From Nansenia antarctica (Eukaryota; Chordata; Actinopteri; Argentiniformes; Microstomatidae), in assembly GCA_963989245.1 (NCBI GenBank), contig OZ022348.1, forward strand, positions 3,090,529 to 3,154,528: a stretch of DNA of 64,000 nt, written 5' to 3'. Below are positions 11,746 to 23,515 of this stretch, piece by piece. The position numbers and the translations under genes were made by a program. How positions within the stretch are numbered: the stretch's first letter is position 1; each line of letters starts with the position of its first letter. The notes beneath the pieces were generated by a model. It ran no database searches and had not been told where the DNA came from. It saw only the letters and a list, made by a program, of their open reading frames with translations.

Positions 11746-11989
11746 GCCGCCGTCTAATGATCGCAAGGTTGGCAGATCGGCGGTTCAAGCCCCGGCTGGC
11801 CACATGTCGAAGTGTCCTTGGGCAAGACACTGAACCCCAAATTACTCCCAGTGAGCGGGCCGGCGCCTTGCATGGTAGTTTGCCGCCATTGGTGTGTGAA
11901 TGTGTGTGTGAATGGGTGAATGAAAGGCTGTTGTAAAGCGCTTTGGATAAAGACGCTGTGTGCAGTCCATTTACCATTTACAGTAAATC
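11746..11989 (+). mobile_element. SINE family 1, body and tail (separated part)
   Basis: It starts just before the B box (GGTTCAAGCC) and carries the body with GTGTCCTTGGGCAAGACACT. It ends with the tail AAAGCGCTTTGGATAAAGAC and an ATTTACCATTTACAG end. It is the continuation of the head at 11014-11041. Confidence 0.85.
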
Positions 11990-13221
11990 AGGCACACGCT
12001 GGCTGACATCAAAACATTTTTGCAGTGGCACAACATTGAGAGAGATTCAATCCCAAGTTTGAAAGGTCATAATGGTTAAATGGTTTTAATCACACATTTG
12101 AAACATAGCCTCTACCCCTAAAAACGTTGGCATTAAAAGTGCCTCACCAATTCAAAAAGGTATGAGCTGCCACTGGCCCTCGGTTAATATAAAATAAGTG
12201 CAATAAATCAAAATGTAAACAGTGAATGCGCACGCCATTGGTTTTCACCTCCCAGTGAATTTTCTTAAGACCCGACTGCTGATGTTGCACTTCTTGAGAC
12301 AACACAGAACATGGAGAATTGCACACGTCTCAGCAAATACGGAGGAAAGATGATATATCTACATCAGAGGTAATGAGGTGACTGGAAATGGGAAAAGGCC
12401 CCGACAAGATGTTGTGATATTACTTTCCAGGGGATCTGGATTTTAGTATGGTGATTATCATGCATATGATTACCTGATGACATTTTTAGTTGCTCAACAG
12501 ATGCCCTGATGGATACTTGAATATTGAGCTTTTACAGCGGTGTGTTGGTGTATTTTTATGACCCTGATGATTTCTCTCAGTTGCCATAATATGACAGCAT
12601 ATGACGAACTATAGACGCTAGCCTGGACAATGTATTCCGTTGACTGAGCCATATAGCCTACAGTACCTTTGTAACAACTTATCAAGGGTGTGATGGTCAA
12701 CAAACCTGACGGTGAAAGCCTGCTAGGGATCAATGGTCAGCACTTGAGTAAAAGAGAGAAAGTTATAGATGTAAACAGAGTTCTTTAAAACAGGCCATGG
12801 GCAGAAGTCCCATAAACTGTTATTTGTCGTACGATACGTGGGAGATTGACATTCTATTCCTCTGAGGCCTTTATTACCGCCAGTCCCATTTTGGTCGAAC
12901 AGAAAGAGAATAGTGATTTCACACTGAAAGGAAAATAACTAAAATGCATCTCTAGCAGTTTTTTACTCTGATATTTCACTCAGCCGGGCTGTCATTGGTA
13001 CAAGAGATCTCGGAATTCAATTTGAGCATTGTCAATTTGGTTAAAGGAAGGTATTCTTTCGGGGGGTAAATGCTGTAAATTCTAAATAAAATCCTTATAA
13101 GATCCCACAGTCAGTCAAGTCTTGATTATACAGCGTTACATCTGTTTCGCATGTCATATCAAGTTAGGTTGTGATGGAAATGCATCGCTTGAGGTTTTGA
13201 GACCTCACAAACATTCAGTGT
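11990..13221. other. Unassigned stretch
   Basis: Non-repetitive and moderately AT-rich, with no gene signal. The part at 12840-13080 has the even, complex texture sometimes seen in conserved non-coding DNA, but I have no further evidence. Confidence 0.35.
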
Positions 13222-13670
13222 GGCGGCCCTATCTGGGGCTGAGGCAGAAGTCGTACAGAGTCGTATAGAGTCGTACGGACAGCTGAGCGGATCATCGGCT
13301 GCCCCCTGTCTCCCATCACAGACCTCCATAGCTCCTGATCACTGAAGAGAGCACACAAGATTGTGTCTGACCCCTCACATCACATCCAGCTCACAGCTTG
13401 TTTGCATTACTCCCTTCTGGACAGCGCTACAGGGCCACCAGGACAAAAACATCACGCCACTTGAACAGTTTTTTCCCCAAAGCCATAGCCCTTCTCAATA
13501 ACTGCTGATCATTGCACCTTGCACTTTACATGTTCTTGCACTTAGTTGTACAGTATATTTATTCATAATATCCACTCATATTGGTACTGTATATTTTGTC
13601 TTGAGTGTTGTCGTGTTGTCGTCTTGTTGTTGTATGTACTGTAGCTTGTTTAGTTTGGTAGAATACCAAA
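13222..13670 (+). pseudogene. LINE reverse-transcriptase C-terminal end and 3' UTR
   Basis: The frame at 13410-13508 reads LPSGQRYRATRTKTSR... NSFFPKAIALLNNC-stop. This is the characteristic end of many fish LINE polyproteins: 'LPSGRRYR' followed by 'NSFFPKAI..LN'. The frame just upstream (from about 13340) is shifted. The 3' UTR has TTGCACTT and GTACAGTATATTTATT words. It is 5'-truncated and frameshifted, hence dead. Confidence 0.75.
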
Positions 13671-15059
13671 TCATGTTCCTAGTGCACTAGCCTATATGCA
13701 GCCACATCAACCCTCCACTTTGAACGATGTACCTGCGCTCACCCTCAGTATATCCAGCATATGGAGCGTGCAACGTGGGGACCTTTTGGTTGGTGATAGG
13801 GTTTTCATGTGGAAGCCAGCGGGAGTTATTTTATTTATTGATTTTGGGTCGATCCATTGAAACAGCTCATAAATCAAATATTCTATATGATTTATGTAAA
13901 AAAAAGTCTTGATTACACACATGTTTTGTTTCAGTTCAGTTGTCATGTTTTGTGACACTTTCTCTCTCTCTGTGTCACACAGCCACACAGAAGAAGACCA
14001 TCACAAACGCTTATGGAATAAATGCATTTCTCTACCTTAGTGGGAGACCTGGCACTGGGAGGAGGCAGCTAGTTTCTCGTAGTCAGGGCTGTAGGAGCTG
14101 GTTGCAAGGCGTAGGTAGGATGCAAGGTGGTCATCAGCCACTGTGGATCTGTCATCGAAAAGGCAATCTGCAGCCTCAAGAAACGCTTCCTTCACAATTT
14201 AGCCGTCTTTGAATTACTTCTTGTGTTTAACAAGAACATGACTGACGAGATAAGAAGCTATCGTTGCAGCCCATTTTTCCCCACCATTAAATATAGGCTA
14301 ACCGAGTTATTTTCAGACATGGTTTCTAATCTTACATTCCATTCAACTTGGTTAGAATAGGCAAGGGTGGTTGCACTTTACAGTACAGTAGCAAAACACT
14401 ATTTTTTTTATCCAACAAAGAGACCCTGCTCCCTGATCAATATTAAGGTATACCAGTCCCAAGGGAGAACCATACTAAAAAAAGCCTGTTTCAGCCTAGC
14501 TGACAATGCACTGACAGATACGACGAAAAAGCTTGAACGCTATTTGTGATTTCTTGCATGCACTTAGCTCTGTGGAGGCGCCCTGATCCATCTTTGTCGT
14601 CTTGTGTGGGTCAGGCAGAGGACACAATCAGGCTAATAACAGAATTAGCCCTGATCAAATTACTTCTGCCTCAGTGGTTAATGATACTGCAAAGTTTGAA
14701 ACCCCTGAAGCCAACGATACACGTTTTTCTTTTGGGATGTTCTAGTTCTTAGGATGTTCTAAGTGCTGTTGAAGTTAAATTAACTTTGAAATTACAGACC
14801 GTTAATGCTTATAGGTTTGCACCCCCTGGGACCATTACAATTTAAACTCTTTTGCCAATAATATTTAAAAATCCACCTGGCAATGAATCAAAGCCTCCCC
14901 CTTCCCAACTGTCTTAATTTTCATACGGTTTACTATATATATTTCATACTGTTTACTATATATCTATATATATATATATATATATTTATATTCCAAAATC
15001 CTCGAAATACAGTAATCCCTTGCAGCGTTTACTGAGGCAGTATAAAATCGGTGGCCTGG
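13671..15059. other. Unassigned stretch with (TA)n
   Basis: It holds overlapping short frames without domains and a TA-rich microsatellite at about 14932-14987. No gene is supported. Confidence 0.4.
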
Positions 15060-15530
15060 TCAAGGCCATATACCTGTGACATAGCCACCTGGGATTGTAT
15101 CAATTCACCGTCCCTTCCTTCTCTCCCAGAAGCCCCTGGGGCCTAACTACCACCCAGTCAGATATTCCTTCTGCCACCGAGCCCCTCAGTCTCCCAGTGG
15201 GAGCTCATGCTCTGTGTCAGGTGTCAGGTGGAGTTATCAGGGACTCAGAGACAGAGCCTCCATTGTTTGTGAAAGCCCCTGTTCATTGTCACACCACATC
15301 TCTAGCCACGAGGGGAGATGGGACAGGAAGGCTTCTAAAGTGATCTTATTCTCTCTTAGTGGAGGTAACTGCGAAGGGGAATTGGAGGCTCCGCTCTCCC
15401 CAAGGCAATAGACTTGTTGTTATCACGAGACACACTTAATGCCGGGGATGCTGGGACAAACCGGCCTGTGGGGAAAACACATGCTGATGCAGGAAAGAGT
15501 TTCTACTCTACTGAGGAAGTCATTTGTGAC
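15060..15530. other. Complex unique block, possibly conserved non-coding
   Basis: A GC-balanced block with open frames on both strands (15095-15343 and 15214-15411) that match nothing I recognise. There is no convincing splice-flanked exon. A regulatory or old-repeat origin is equally possible. Confidence 0.25.
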
Positions 15531-15578
15531 ACGGTCTGGTGAAAAGGTCCACATGTCGGTAATTCTCAAGTTCACTAA

Positions 15579-15896
15579 TGGGGCTCGGCCCCAAATGCGT
15601 CGTGCGAGTGTGGCGCAGAGGACCAAACCGCAGACCATGTTATCCTGGATTGCCCGGTGTACCACCCACCCAACGGGATGCATGGTCTGTCGGTATTAGA
15701 TGACGAGACGATGACTTGGCTTCTGGAGGAGTGTCCAGAAATATAGCCCGGGTGAGCCCCTCAACCAGGTCTCGGGGTGGTAAAAGGGTAGCCCCTCAAC
15801 CAGGTCTCGGGGTGGTAAAAGGGTTGCCCCTCGGCCCCGAGCCTGGTGGAGTGGAGAGGAAAACAACAACCCATACGACGAAGAAGAAGAAGTTCA
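15579..15896 (+). pseudogene. LINE 3' end: zinc-knuckle tail and 3' UTR
   Basis: Frame 15579-15746 encodes CECGAEDQTADHVILDCPVY, then DDETMTWLLEECPEI-stop. The CxC...H...C arrangement plus 'QTADHV' is the typical C-terminal end of a fish non-LTR retrotransposon polyprotein. The 3' UTR contains a 37-bp tandem duplication (about 15752-15826) and a (GAA)n tail at 15881-15893. It is 5'-truncated with no intact reverse transcriptase. Confidence 0.82.
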
Positions 15897-15919
15897 CTAA
15901 GCTAGCCAAACCTTTTAGT

Positions 15920-15945
15920 TTGTTAGCTAGCTAGCTAGCTAGCTT
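15920..15945. repeat. (GCTA)n short repeat
   Basis: Six tandem units of the self-complementary tetramer AGCT/GCTA follow the LINE tail. Confidence 0.85.
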
Positions 15946-16187
15946 TGTGAGTTATCGAGCTGGACTAACTGTTTGTTTTTGTTCAGGATCAGCAAAAACC
16001 TTCTATCAATTATTGCCCAATCTTACAAGGAGCATGGTGCAGTACCACATCCACGCCAGTGGAGGACACAACAACAACAACTTCCCTAAGTCTACTCCCT
16101 ATTTGTTGTGAATTGTATGCCTGAGATTTACGTTTAAGTCGTCTGTGTCTGTTTGCTTTCTGTGTTCCTTGTCTTTGTCTTTATCTG

Positions 16188-16280
16188 TTCCTTTACCCGG
16201 GCTGTGCCCCGGGCCGATGTAAAAGTTGGATGGGGGGCGCATTATAAATAAAATTAACAATTAACAATTAACAATTAACG
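16188..16280 (+). mobile_element. LINE 3' end with (ATTAACA)n tail
   Basis: A GC-rich hairpin-like stretch (CCCGGGCTGTGCCCCGGG) is followed by ATAAATAAAATTAACAATTAAC repeats of 7 bp. This is the pattern of a truncated LINE 3' UTR whose tail is a short tandem repeat. No coding sequence is attached. Confidence 0.55.
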
Positions 16281-16440
16281 GACAAACAAGAAGAACAAGA
16301 ACTACCCCGATGCTGAGGACTTCAAAAGAGTTTTACTCTCTTGTACTTTATGTAATAAACATTTACAAACGTATAGATGCTGATTCTATAAGCACTCCAA
16401 TGTACTCCGCTCCACTCCTTGTGTTACACAATAAAAACCA

Positions 16441-16640
16441 TGAATTATTATTATTATTATTATTTAGCAATTTAAACATGTCAGCCCTGCAGGTTTGTTT
16501 CCTGAGGGTTAGCTGACAATGCACTGACAGATAATGACAGGTAGTGTAATGGGGGAGTGGTTGTCCAGGGGGAGTGGTTGAGATCAGTGATTTTCCTCTA
16601 TTTGTTGACTTGAGTTGTACCAACATTCAAATACGCATAG
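16441..16640 (+). repeat. Unclassified interspersed repeat Z, copy 1
   Basis: A (TTA)n run is followed by a block containing TTTCCTGAGGGTTAGCTGAC, TAATGACAGGTAGTGTAATG and GGGGGAGTGGTTG. The same block appears reversed at 58780-58936, also next to an ATA/ATT run. It may be a SINE or LINE tail reading away from the trinucleotide run. The class is unknown. Confidence 0.65.
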
Positions 16641-16819
16641 CCTATCTTTTTCCAAAAAAATAATTCAATGTATGACACATTATTTGAAAGCTTACAATCT
16701 GCAGTTCCATAATCTGTAAAATTGGTTAAAGATGATTCTTCTGATTGAAGCACCTCATAACGATGCATGCCGTACTGATTATTTAATTCCATTTCAGGAT
16801 CTACATAAATGTATTAATT

Positions 16820-16821
<2 letters not shown>

Positions 16822-16850
<29 letters not shown>
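16822..16850 (+). repeat. (CA)n microsatellite
   Basis: A clean run of about 14 CA units. Confidence 0.97.
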
Positions 16851-16853
<3 letters not shown>

Positions 16854-17312
16854 ACATCCAATCAAAGCTAATCAGGTTTGACAATTGAAAATATAAACTG
16901 AGCACTACCAAAGGCAAAATATTTATATGAATGGACACAGTAAGGGGGAACTATGGGAGTAAAGGTGGTGACAGTACACCCCCTTAAGCATTAATTAACA
17001 TAATAACTGTCATTTTGAGTGTTGAAGCTTGTCTTATAGATGAGTTGATACTACAGTTGATGTGCGGTCAGTGTCATGATGTAACAGTGTCAGTGCCATA
17101 ATGAGGGTCAGGATGACTCCGCTGACTCCTGTCATTTATAGCCTCGGACATCCTAAGTGTACAAGATGATTTAAGTTGAAGAAAACGGTTACGAGGAAAA
17201 GCATCTTGTTATTCTGCCCTCAGCTAGGATAGTGTAGAGCTTGAGCCTGGTGTGTCAGAGTGAACTGAAGAAGGGGATGGAGGAATGATACTGGGGGCAA
17301 CGCTAAATAACA

Positions 17313-18810
17313 TACAGTGGGAGAAATAAGTATTGAACACATCAACATTTTGTCCAGTAAATGTATTTGCAATGAGCCTATTCAAGTGAAATTTGCACCA
17401 GACTTTGGTATTAACTCAAACAGTCCAGACAAAAAAATCGAAAACATTAAAGTCCATATGTAAATAAAGTTGTGTGTAATAAAGTGGAATGAAACAGGAA
17501 AAAAGTATTGAACAAACTAAGAAAAAAGCAGTTACACCACAGCAAGGAAAGGCAAGGAACCAGCTGGAAACCATAACTAATTAGGAGGAAACTGTCATAC
17601 CTCCAATCTGTACTAATTAATGTCAGCTGGGTTAGAATATATGAGTCTCAAGACCTTCGCAACCAGATTGTTACAAAACATGAAAATGGACATTGGCTAC
17701 AGACGTATTTCACAACTTCTGAATCTTCCAGTAAGCACCATTGGAGGAATTATCCCTAAGTGGAAGCAACATCACTCCACCATCAACCGACCATTCATAG
17801 GAGCTCCTTGCAAGATTTCTGATCAGGGAGTCAGAAGGATACTTAGAAGAGTAGGCAAAGAGCCAAGGACCACTAGGAAAGAGCTCCAGAAAGACTTGGA
17901 GGCAGCACAGGTACAACTGTGGCAGAAAGGACAGTAGGCAATGCACTCCACCGCCATGGCCTCTGTGCACACTCAGCCTGCAAGACTCCACTACTGAAAA
18001 AAAGACATGTTGAAGCTCGTTTAAGGTTTGCCAAACAACATTTGGACATGCCAGTGAACTAATGGGAGCAAGTTCTCTGGTTAGATGAGACCAAAATTTA
18101 ACTTTTTGGCTGTCACACAATGTTTGGAGGAGAAATTGCACTGAACATCACCCGAATAACACTATACCAACAGTGACGTTTGGAGGTGGAAGTATCATGT
18201 TGTGGGGCTGTTTCTCCTCGTGTGGTACTGGCAGACTTCATATCATTGAAGGAACAATGAATGGAGCCATGTACAGAGAGATTCTTGAGATGAACCTGCT
18301 GCCATCCACCAGGATGCTGAGGATGAGACGTGGGTGGACCTTCCAGCAGGACAACGATCCAAAGCAGACAGCAAAGGAAACTCGCAATTGGTTTCAGAGA
18401 AAGAAAATCAACTTGTTGGAATGGCCCAGTCAATCACCTGACTTAAACCCAATTGAACATTTGTGGAAGCATCTGAAGATCCAGATTCACAAGAGGGCCC
18501 CCCGCAATCTTCAAGATTTAAAGACAATCTGTGTAGAGGAATGGGCCAAAATCACACCTGAATACTGCGGGCGATTAGTTACTTCATAGAGAGAGCGCCT
18601 TGAAGCTGTCATTACAAACAAAGGCTTCTCCACTAAGTATAGAATTAATTTCAGTTAGTTCAATACTTTTTTCCTGTTTCATTCGACTTTATTACACATC
18701 ATTTTATTTACATAATGGAGTCTGGCGCAAATTTCACTTGAATAGGCTCATTGGAAATACATTTACTGGACAAAATGTTGATGTGTTCAATACTTATTTC
18801 CCCCACTGTA
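17313..18810 (+). mobile_element. Tc1-like DNA transposon, near complete, inactive
   Basis: The element spans 17315-18808 (1494 bp) between TA dinucleotides (17313-17314, 18809-18810), the Tc1/mariner target duplication. It starts CAGTGGGAGAAATAAG and ends with the inverse, CTTATTTCCCCCACTG. The terminal repeats are long (about 200 bp) and the outer 88 bp are nearly identical. Each arm holds two copies of the AAGTATTGAAC motif, the IR/DR layout of fish Tc1-like elements. The transposase inside is broken. Confidence 0.96.
17620..18587 (+). pseudogene. Tc1-like (DD34E) transposase, frameshifted
   Basis: The N-terminal part (17620-17937) has helix-turn-helix text: YRRISQLLNLPVSTIGGII. The catalytic core is split over different frames. 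The first acidic motif WLDET lies at about 18078-18092 in another frame and is followed by an in-frame stop. The segment 18173-18589 carries FGGGSIMLWGCFS, QQDNDPKQTA and PDLNPIEHLW. From the first D of DNDPK to the E of NPIEHLW there are exactly 34 residues, as in Tc1 enzymes. The usual H of DPKH is Q here. At least two frameshifts and a stop make it non-functional. Confidence 0.95.
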
Positions 18811-19373
18811 TGTGGTGACAGATACACAGAGCAGCAAATAATATTCTGTTCATTATTTCCTAAAAATGTTGGATGGAAGTTGCTGTATGGAGAGTCATTT
18901 GATGGGGAGTTGAGTCACTAACATTTCAAATGAATATCAACACATACTGAGATACTCATTCAATGTGTGCTTCAGCTTTAAGTTCGATTACAGATTTGCA
19001 GAGGTATTGAATGTGTACAAATGGTATTTTGCCACTTTACAGACTTAAAGAGAACATTTAACCAAAGCACTTTTTGTTGCCCTTGGATGACATAGGACAG
19101 GAGAAGAGGTGATCTTTCAAGTGTGCACACCTTATGGTGTTTACAGCAGGAAAAACTGATGATATATGAGCCGGCTAGTCGTGGACTTGCAAGGTAATTA
19201 ACAAATTATGTTTTGGCTAACAAAGCATGGCCTTGATGGGGATACATCACTTTCACAGAGCCCCACTGCTAGACCCCACACAGACCCCACACAAGGATGC
19301 CGCTTAATAGAGTTTGATGAATGGACTGTGGCTTGGACCAAGCAGGTGGATCCACAACCCCCCTCCTTTACCA
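18811..19373. other. Unassigned stretch
   Basis: I see no gene or repeat to name. Confidence 0.4.
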
Positions 19374-19421
19374 ACACACACACACACACACACACACGCA
19401 CGCGCACGCACACACACACAA
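19374..19421 (+). repeat. (CA)n microsatellite
   Basis: A CA run with a CGCACGCGCACGCA interruption. Confidence 0.95.
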
Positions 19422-20224
19422 ATCACCCCTTATGGAGAGTGTGTACAGCTGCAAGGTGAAAGATGGCAAAGAGGAGACCAATTATCCTCCAAACAGATGA
19501 CCTGGGATGCAGGAGGCCTGATCGTCTCTCCTGCTGAGGTCTGGCGATGGACGGATACCTCCTCCTCGCTCCTCCTCATAACCAGCCTCTTTATCCTGTC
19601 AACGTTAGCCTGGTATTAACCTCCATAGTGTTAGGCTTTGGATAGAAGCTTCATAGTAATAATGAGGAAAGCTTGTAGTGATGACAAACACATGTTCCTA
19701 GCTCCTAATGTGACTTGTATTTTTTGTTTGTTTTTATTTTATTTTCCGCTAACATTCTACTTGTTATGTTTTTGGAAAAGGAGAGCCATTTCTGTTGTTT
19801 TCTGCATGATTACTAAAACTTGAGGGGGCAGCAGCACAATCTATGATGGAGTGGATGCTTTCCGTTTGTCTGTCACAGTTGAGATTAAGACTCACACTCT
19901 TAAAAGCCTATTTGCTTTGTGTGTGTAAAATAAAAAAAGTTAACAAGCTGTTATGCCTACGCTTAGGACAATGGATTGTTTTAATGGAGTCCACATTCTC
20001 CTCCTTTTGTCATCAACAGAGACTATAGCTAGGTAGGAGGGAGGACTCATTTGTACAATCCCCAGACACAAATGAACAATTTCCAACATGTGTAAACAAC
20101 ATTAATCTATTTTACATAATGTATATGACGGTGAAAGAGAAAACAATAGAATCCGACACAGGGAGCTAATCTACTCTGTGCCAGAAACAAGTTGCTTTTA
20201 GTATATGAAACATTTTCAGAATAA

Positions 20225-20700
20225 ATTAACGTAGGGAGAATTTCCCCCAAGGAATATTTTAATCAGAAAATACTATCATTTTCCATTTCTGCTTAATGAA
20301 TCATGTGAATTATAGTCATATTACAAATGGCAAGTCTTTGCAGGGCTATTAGTTTGTTTCTTTAGGGGGTCTAATAGAAGGCATGCTTCATTTAGGTCCT
20401 GGGATTGTCCCGGAGCAATACAGAATGAATTGCATTATTTCCCAACAGCTGCCATTTCCAAACGATCTTATCAGGAGTGCACTAACATAATAACATAATG
20501 CGGCAGGGGTAAGTTATTATTCCGGACCAGCCGCCTCAGACTCTCTCCGTAATGGCATTCATCTTTCTGAGGAGGTCTTTTACTTCCAGTTCTCGTTCCT
20601 TCTCCTCCACACACATTTCCTCGCGATTTTTTACTTAATTACAAAATGCATTATGCCTTCTCAGACGGATTCCGTCAGCGGATAATATAGGCTACATTTC
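20225..20700. promoter_or_regulatory. Candidate conserved non-coding element
   Basis: About 475 bp of non-repetitive sequence, dense in TAAT/ATTA, GCATTATT, ATGAATTGCATTATT and CAGCTG (E-box) words. It lies between repeats with no reading frame. In teleost gene deserts such blocks often prove to be deeply conserved enhancers. Conservation cannot be judged here, so this is inference. Confidence 0.3.
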
Positions 20701-20899
20701 GTGGAAGATTTATATTCTGAAAGAGTTTGTGCCTCCTCAACTTTCATTTTAATGCTAATGCTCGTGCTTTATTTAACTCCCTTGTGTAAACTATGTTTTG
20801 ATGGAATATGTGACGCATGTTGAAACCGCAATCATACCAAGTTCAATGCCATTGATTACATTTGGTTGGATATGAAACGTCTCGTTAGAGATCTTATTT

Positions 20900-21062
20900 A
20901 GTGGCCTGGGGTGGTCCAGTGGTCTAGCACCGTGGTCTACAGTGTGAACACAGGGCCATGTCGGCATGGGTTTGAATCTGGCTCATGCCCTGCTGACATG
21001 CCCTCTCTCCCTTACTTTCCTGTCTTCACTATATCTGTCCAATAAAATGAAACATCTGAGTG
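20900..21062 (+). mobile_element. tRNA-derived SINE (family 2), copy 1
   Basis: The head is AGTGGCCTGGGGTGGTCCAG with an A-box-like GGTCCAGTGGTCTAG. A B box GGGTTTGAATC follows. The body ends in a CT-rich stretch and CCAATAAAATGAAACATC. A close relative is at 58414-58590 in the same orientation. It ends near TGAGTGGGAT, also seen at the 3' end of SINE family 3. Confidence 0.8.
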
Positions 21063-21231
21063 GGATTACTCAAAGATCTCATAGGACAACATTGTAGGAT
21101 TATTTTCTTCTTCTGCTCCACACCCTACGTTCATAAAGTTTAGAAGAAACCAGTCTGACCCTCAATTGTATCCAATGGAGTCATTGGGCACAACATTATC
21201 GTATCATTGGGCCCTCAGAATCAAACTGCCC

Positions 21232-21580
21232 CCCCCCCCCTACCTCAAGGAACTCCTCCATACCCCTCAGACCTCCTCACGCACCCTCCGTTCTACTGCC
21301 ACCAACCTCCTCAAGACCCCCAGGACCAAGCTCCGCACCATGGGAGATCGGGCCTCCTGCTGGGCTGCTCCCAGGCTGTGGAATGCTCTCCCTGACCACC
21401 TAAGGGCACCACAGTCTGTGGATGCTTTTAAACGAGGCCTTAAAACCTGCCTTTTTAATAGAGCCTTTTTTTAGCCTTTTAATTGAAAATGTTTATTGCT
21501 TTATCTTCCTGTTTTTAATTGCAGCACTCTGAGATTTCCTATGTAAAGTGCTTTTATAAATAAAATGTATTATTATTATA

Positions 21581-21620
<40 letters not shown>
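21232..21620 (+). pseudogene. L2-like LINE 3' end
   Basis: Frame 21232-21474 reads YLKELLHTPQTS...RTLRS, then TPRTKLRTMGDRASCWAAP, RLWNALPDHLR and FKRGLKTCLFNRAFF-stop. 'GDRAF..AAP.LWN.LP..LR....FK..LKT.LF' is the standard C-terminal end of L2/CR1-type LINE proteins. The 3' UTR has TGTAAAGTGCTTTTATAAAT and ends in (TTA)n at 21567-21617, the usual L2 tail. A C-run at 21230-21240 marks the truncated start. Confidence 0.9.
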
Positions 21621-22121
21621 CAGTGTCAATGTCTAATTTTGGGTCAAGGGAAACTTTAATTCAAACGGAGGTGGTTCGTGTTAGCCCTACCTAGCGAGAG
21701 TAGTTGGCTCTACGCAAAGACAAGGACACAATGAGAGCACCATGGATAGCTTAAATGTGAGCCAATCATACTGTCTCTTTATCTTCTATGACTCCTGTCA
21801 TTGGATGTTAGTTCATTCAGAAGGGTGCTGCTAGTCTAGATGGTGCTTAGAGACTGAGAGGGGTAGGGATCCAGGACAGCAGAGAAAGCTAAATATATAT
21901 ATAGCTCACATTAAAAACATATGTTATCAGTAAGGAGTGAGTCATGATTAATGTAATCCAATGGTGAGTTCATGGCCCAATCCCATTTCACCTCCATGTT
22001 GCACGTTCACCTCTAGGGGTAGGGTGTCCCGATTGCTGTTGGGATGGAGGGGTAGAGTTAAGTGGTAGGGCTTACATGGCCCTCCAAATAGTTACTTTTA
22101 GAAGCACACCAAACCGAGTGT

Positions 22122-22123
22122 TC

Positions 22124-22171
<48 letters not shown>

Positions 22172-22230
22172 CATTTATTTGTATAGCACTTTTCCTGCAA
22201 ACGTTGCAGCTCAAAGTGCTTAAACCGGGA
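22122..22230 (-). mobile_element. L2-like LINE/SINE 3' tail
   Basis: A (AAT)n run at 22122-22168 is followed by CCATTTATTTGTATAGCACT and CTCAAAGTGCTT. On the minus strand this is the '...AAGTGCTATACAAATAAATGG(TTA)n' tail of L2-type elements. It is only a short terminal piece. Confidence 0.75.
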
Positions 22231-23260
22231 TGCGAAATCTCCCAGAATGCCTTGTGAATCATCGGCAAGATAGTGGCAAACGCACAAGCAACACCACAAA
22301 TGTAATTATTTTCTTTGTTAATAAAGTTTTTAAAATGATGATAACCATTCTATTATCTTAGTTTAATGTAATTGCAATGTATTATAGACCGTTTCTTTAT
22401 AACAAAAAAATCACTAGTATGCTGATGTCTCTAGCTAGCTAGCTCTGATTCTGATTCTATGATACTACTGAAGACCTATCAGTGTTTTGAAGGGTGGTCC
22501 CATTTCATAGGGGAAGATTTCAACCACTACCCCTTGTAACTTTGTTTTCCGAGGGGCAAGCCGAAAAGCGAGTAAGATATAAGAAATGGGATTGGGCCTA
22601 TGTATGCAAATATATGGCAAAAAGATGATATCTTAAAACTCAGAGACGTAACCTAAGGGTGGTTTATAAAGAAGATGGATGTAAAAGAGAGGTAGAGGGG
22701 AGTACTGTATAGACTTTCCTCCTATTCATTGGCGCTCTTTGCTTGTCTTCAGCCCTTTCAGTATATTTGCATTTAAACATGTCGCCTACGCTTTTATTAG
22801 TTCAGAGATGTGCTGAGGATGTTGATTGCACCTTTTGGTGGGTTATCATAATATTGTGAGTGTTAAGAAAAATGTTTTGAGGATACTTTTTGATGAAATA
22901 TCAATTTCATTCCATTCTTTGCCCCATTGTAGGTGCTTTGTGAACCGTTATATTTCTAATCATATTTTTCGGGTATATGAATTTATCAAGAGACGACTGC
23001 TTTTTCCATTGGTACTGTAGTTTATGAACTCAATGGGAAGCAGTGGCAGATTTGTATTTGATTAATAAGAAGTAGAGATAAATAGACCAATAAACATAGT
23101 ACCCAAAGTAATAGTGTAACTAAGTAACTAAGTAAATATGTTAAGAACTTGTCCACCGTCAGTCCAAAACTACAAATGGGCCTTGTCTGGGATGTGTAGT
23201 TTTGTGGTGTCTGGTCGAAATGCATCTGATCTAATCCACCTAGATGTGTAACTCATTGGG
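22231..23260. other. Unassigned stretch
   Basis: Ordinary complex AT-rich sequence with no gene or repeat I can name. Confidence 0.4.
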
Positions 23261-23515
23261 CCGGTTTCACAGACAAGGCTTAAGCCTAATCCTAGACTAA
23301 AAAGCATCTTCAATGGAGATTTTACATTGATTGATTGATTGAAAACTTTATTAGAAGGTTTGCAGAAGTAGGTACATGAAAGTACATATTACATACAAGG
23401 TCAACTAAAAGGATAAAAACCCAAGAAAGCCACTGGCTTATTTCAATTGGGGTCCTTGATTGAAAGTGTGATTTAGTCCAGGACTAGGCTTAAGTCTAAT
23501 AATATTGTTATCTTA
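23261..23515 (+). mobile_element. MITE with nested LINE tail
   Basis: The left arm GGCCGGTTTCACAGACAAGG then CTTAAGCCTAATCCTAGAC is answered on the right by GTCCAGGACTAGGCTTAAG, an imperfect inverted pair. This resembles a repeat widespread in teleosts. Between the arms lies a minus-strand LINE 3' end (23327-23461). The outermost right terminus seems lost. Confidence 0.6.
23327..23461 (-). mobile_element. LINE 3' end with (TTGA)n tail, copy 2, nested
   Basis: This is the reverse complement of the block at 1703-1832, with GATTGATTGATTGAAAACTT at its 3' end and ACCCAAGAAAGCCACTGGCT inside. It interrupts the MITE arms at 23261-23326 and 23462-23515, so it inserted later than the MITE. Confidence 0.7.

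Noticed and set aside
13707..13988. 93-residue minus-strand frame
   Set aside because: No domain and low codon regularity; the plus strand has a comparable chance frame.
15423..15699. Two 86-residue frames on opposite strands
   Set aside because: They overlap the LINE coding frame at 15579-15746, which has the recognisable motif. They are shadows.
17710..18433. Minus-strand frames of 143 and 106 residues
   Set aside because: They are antisense to the Tc1-like transposase, whose motifs read on the plus strand.
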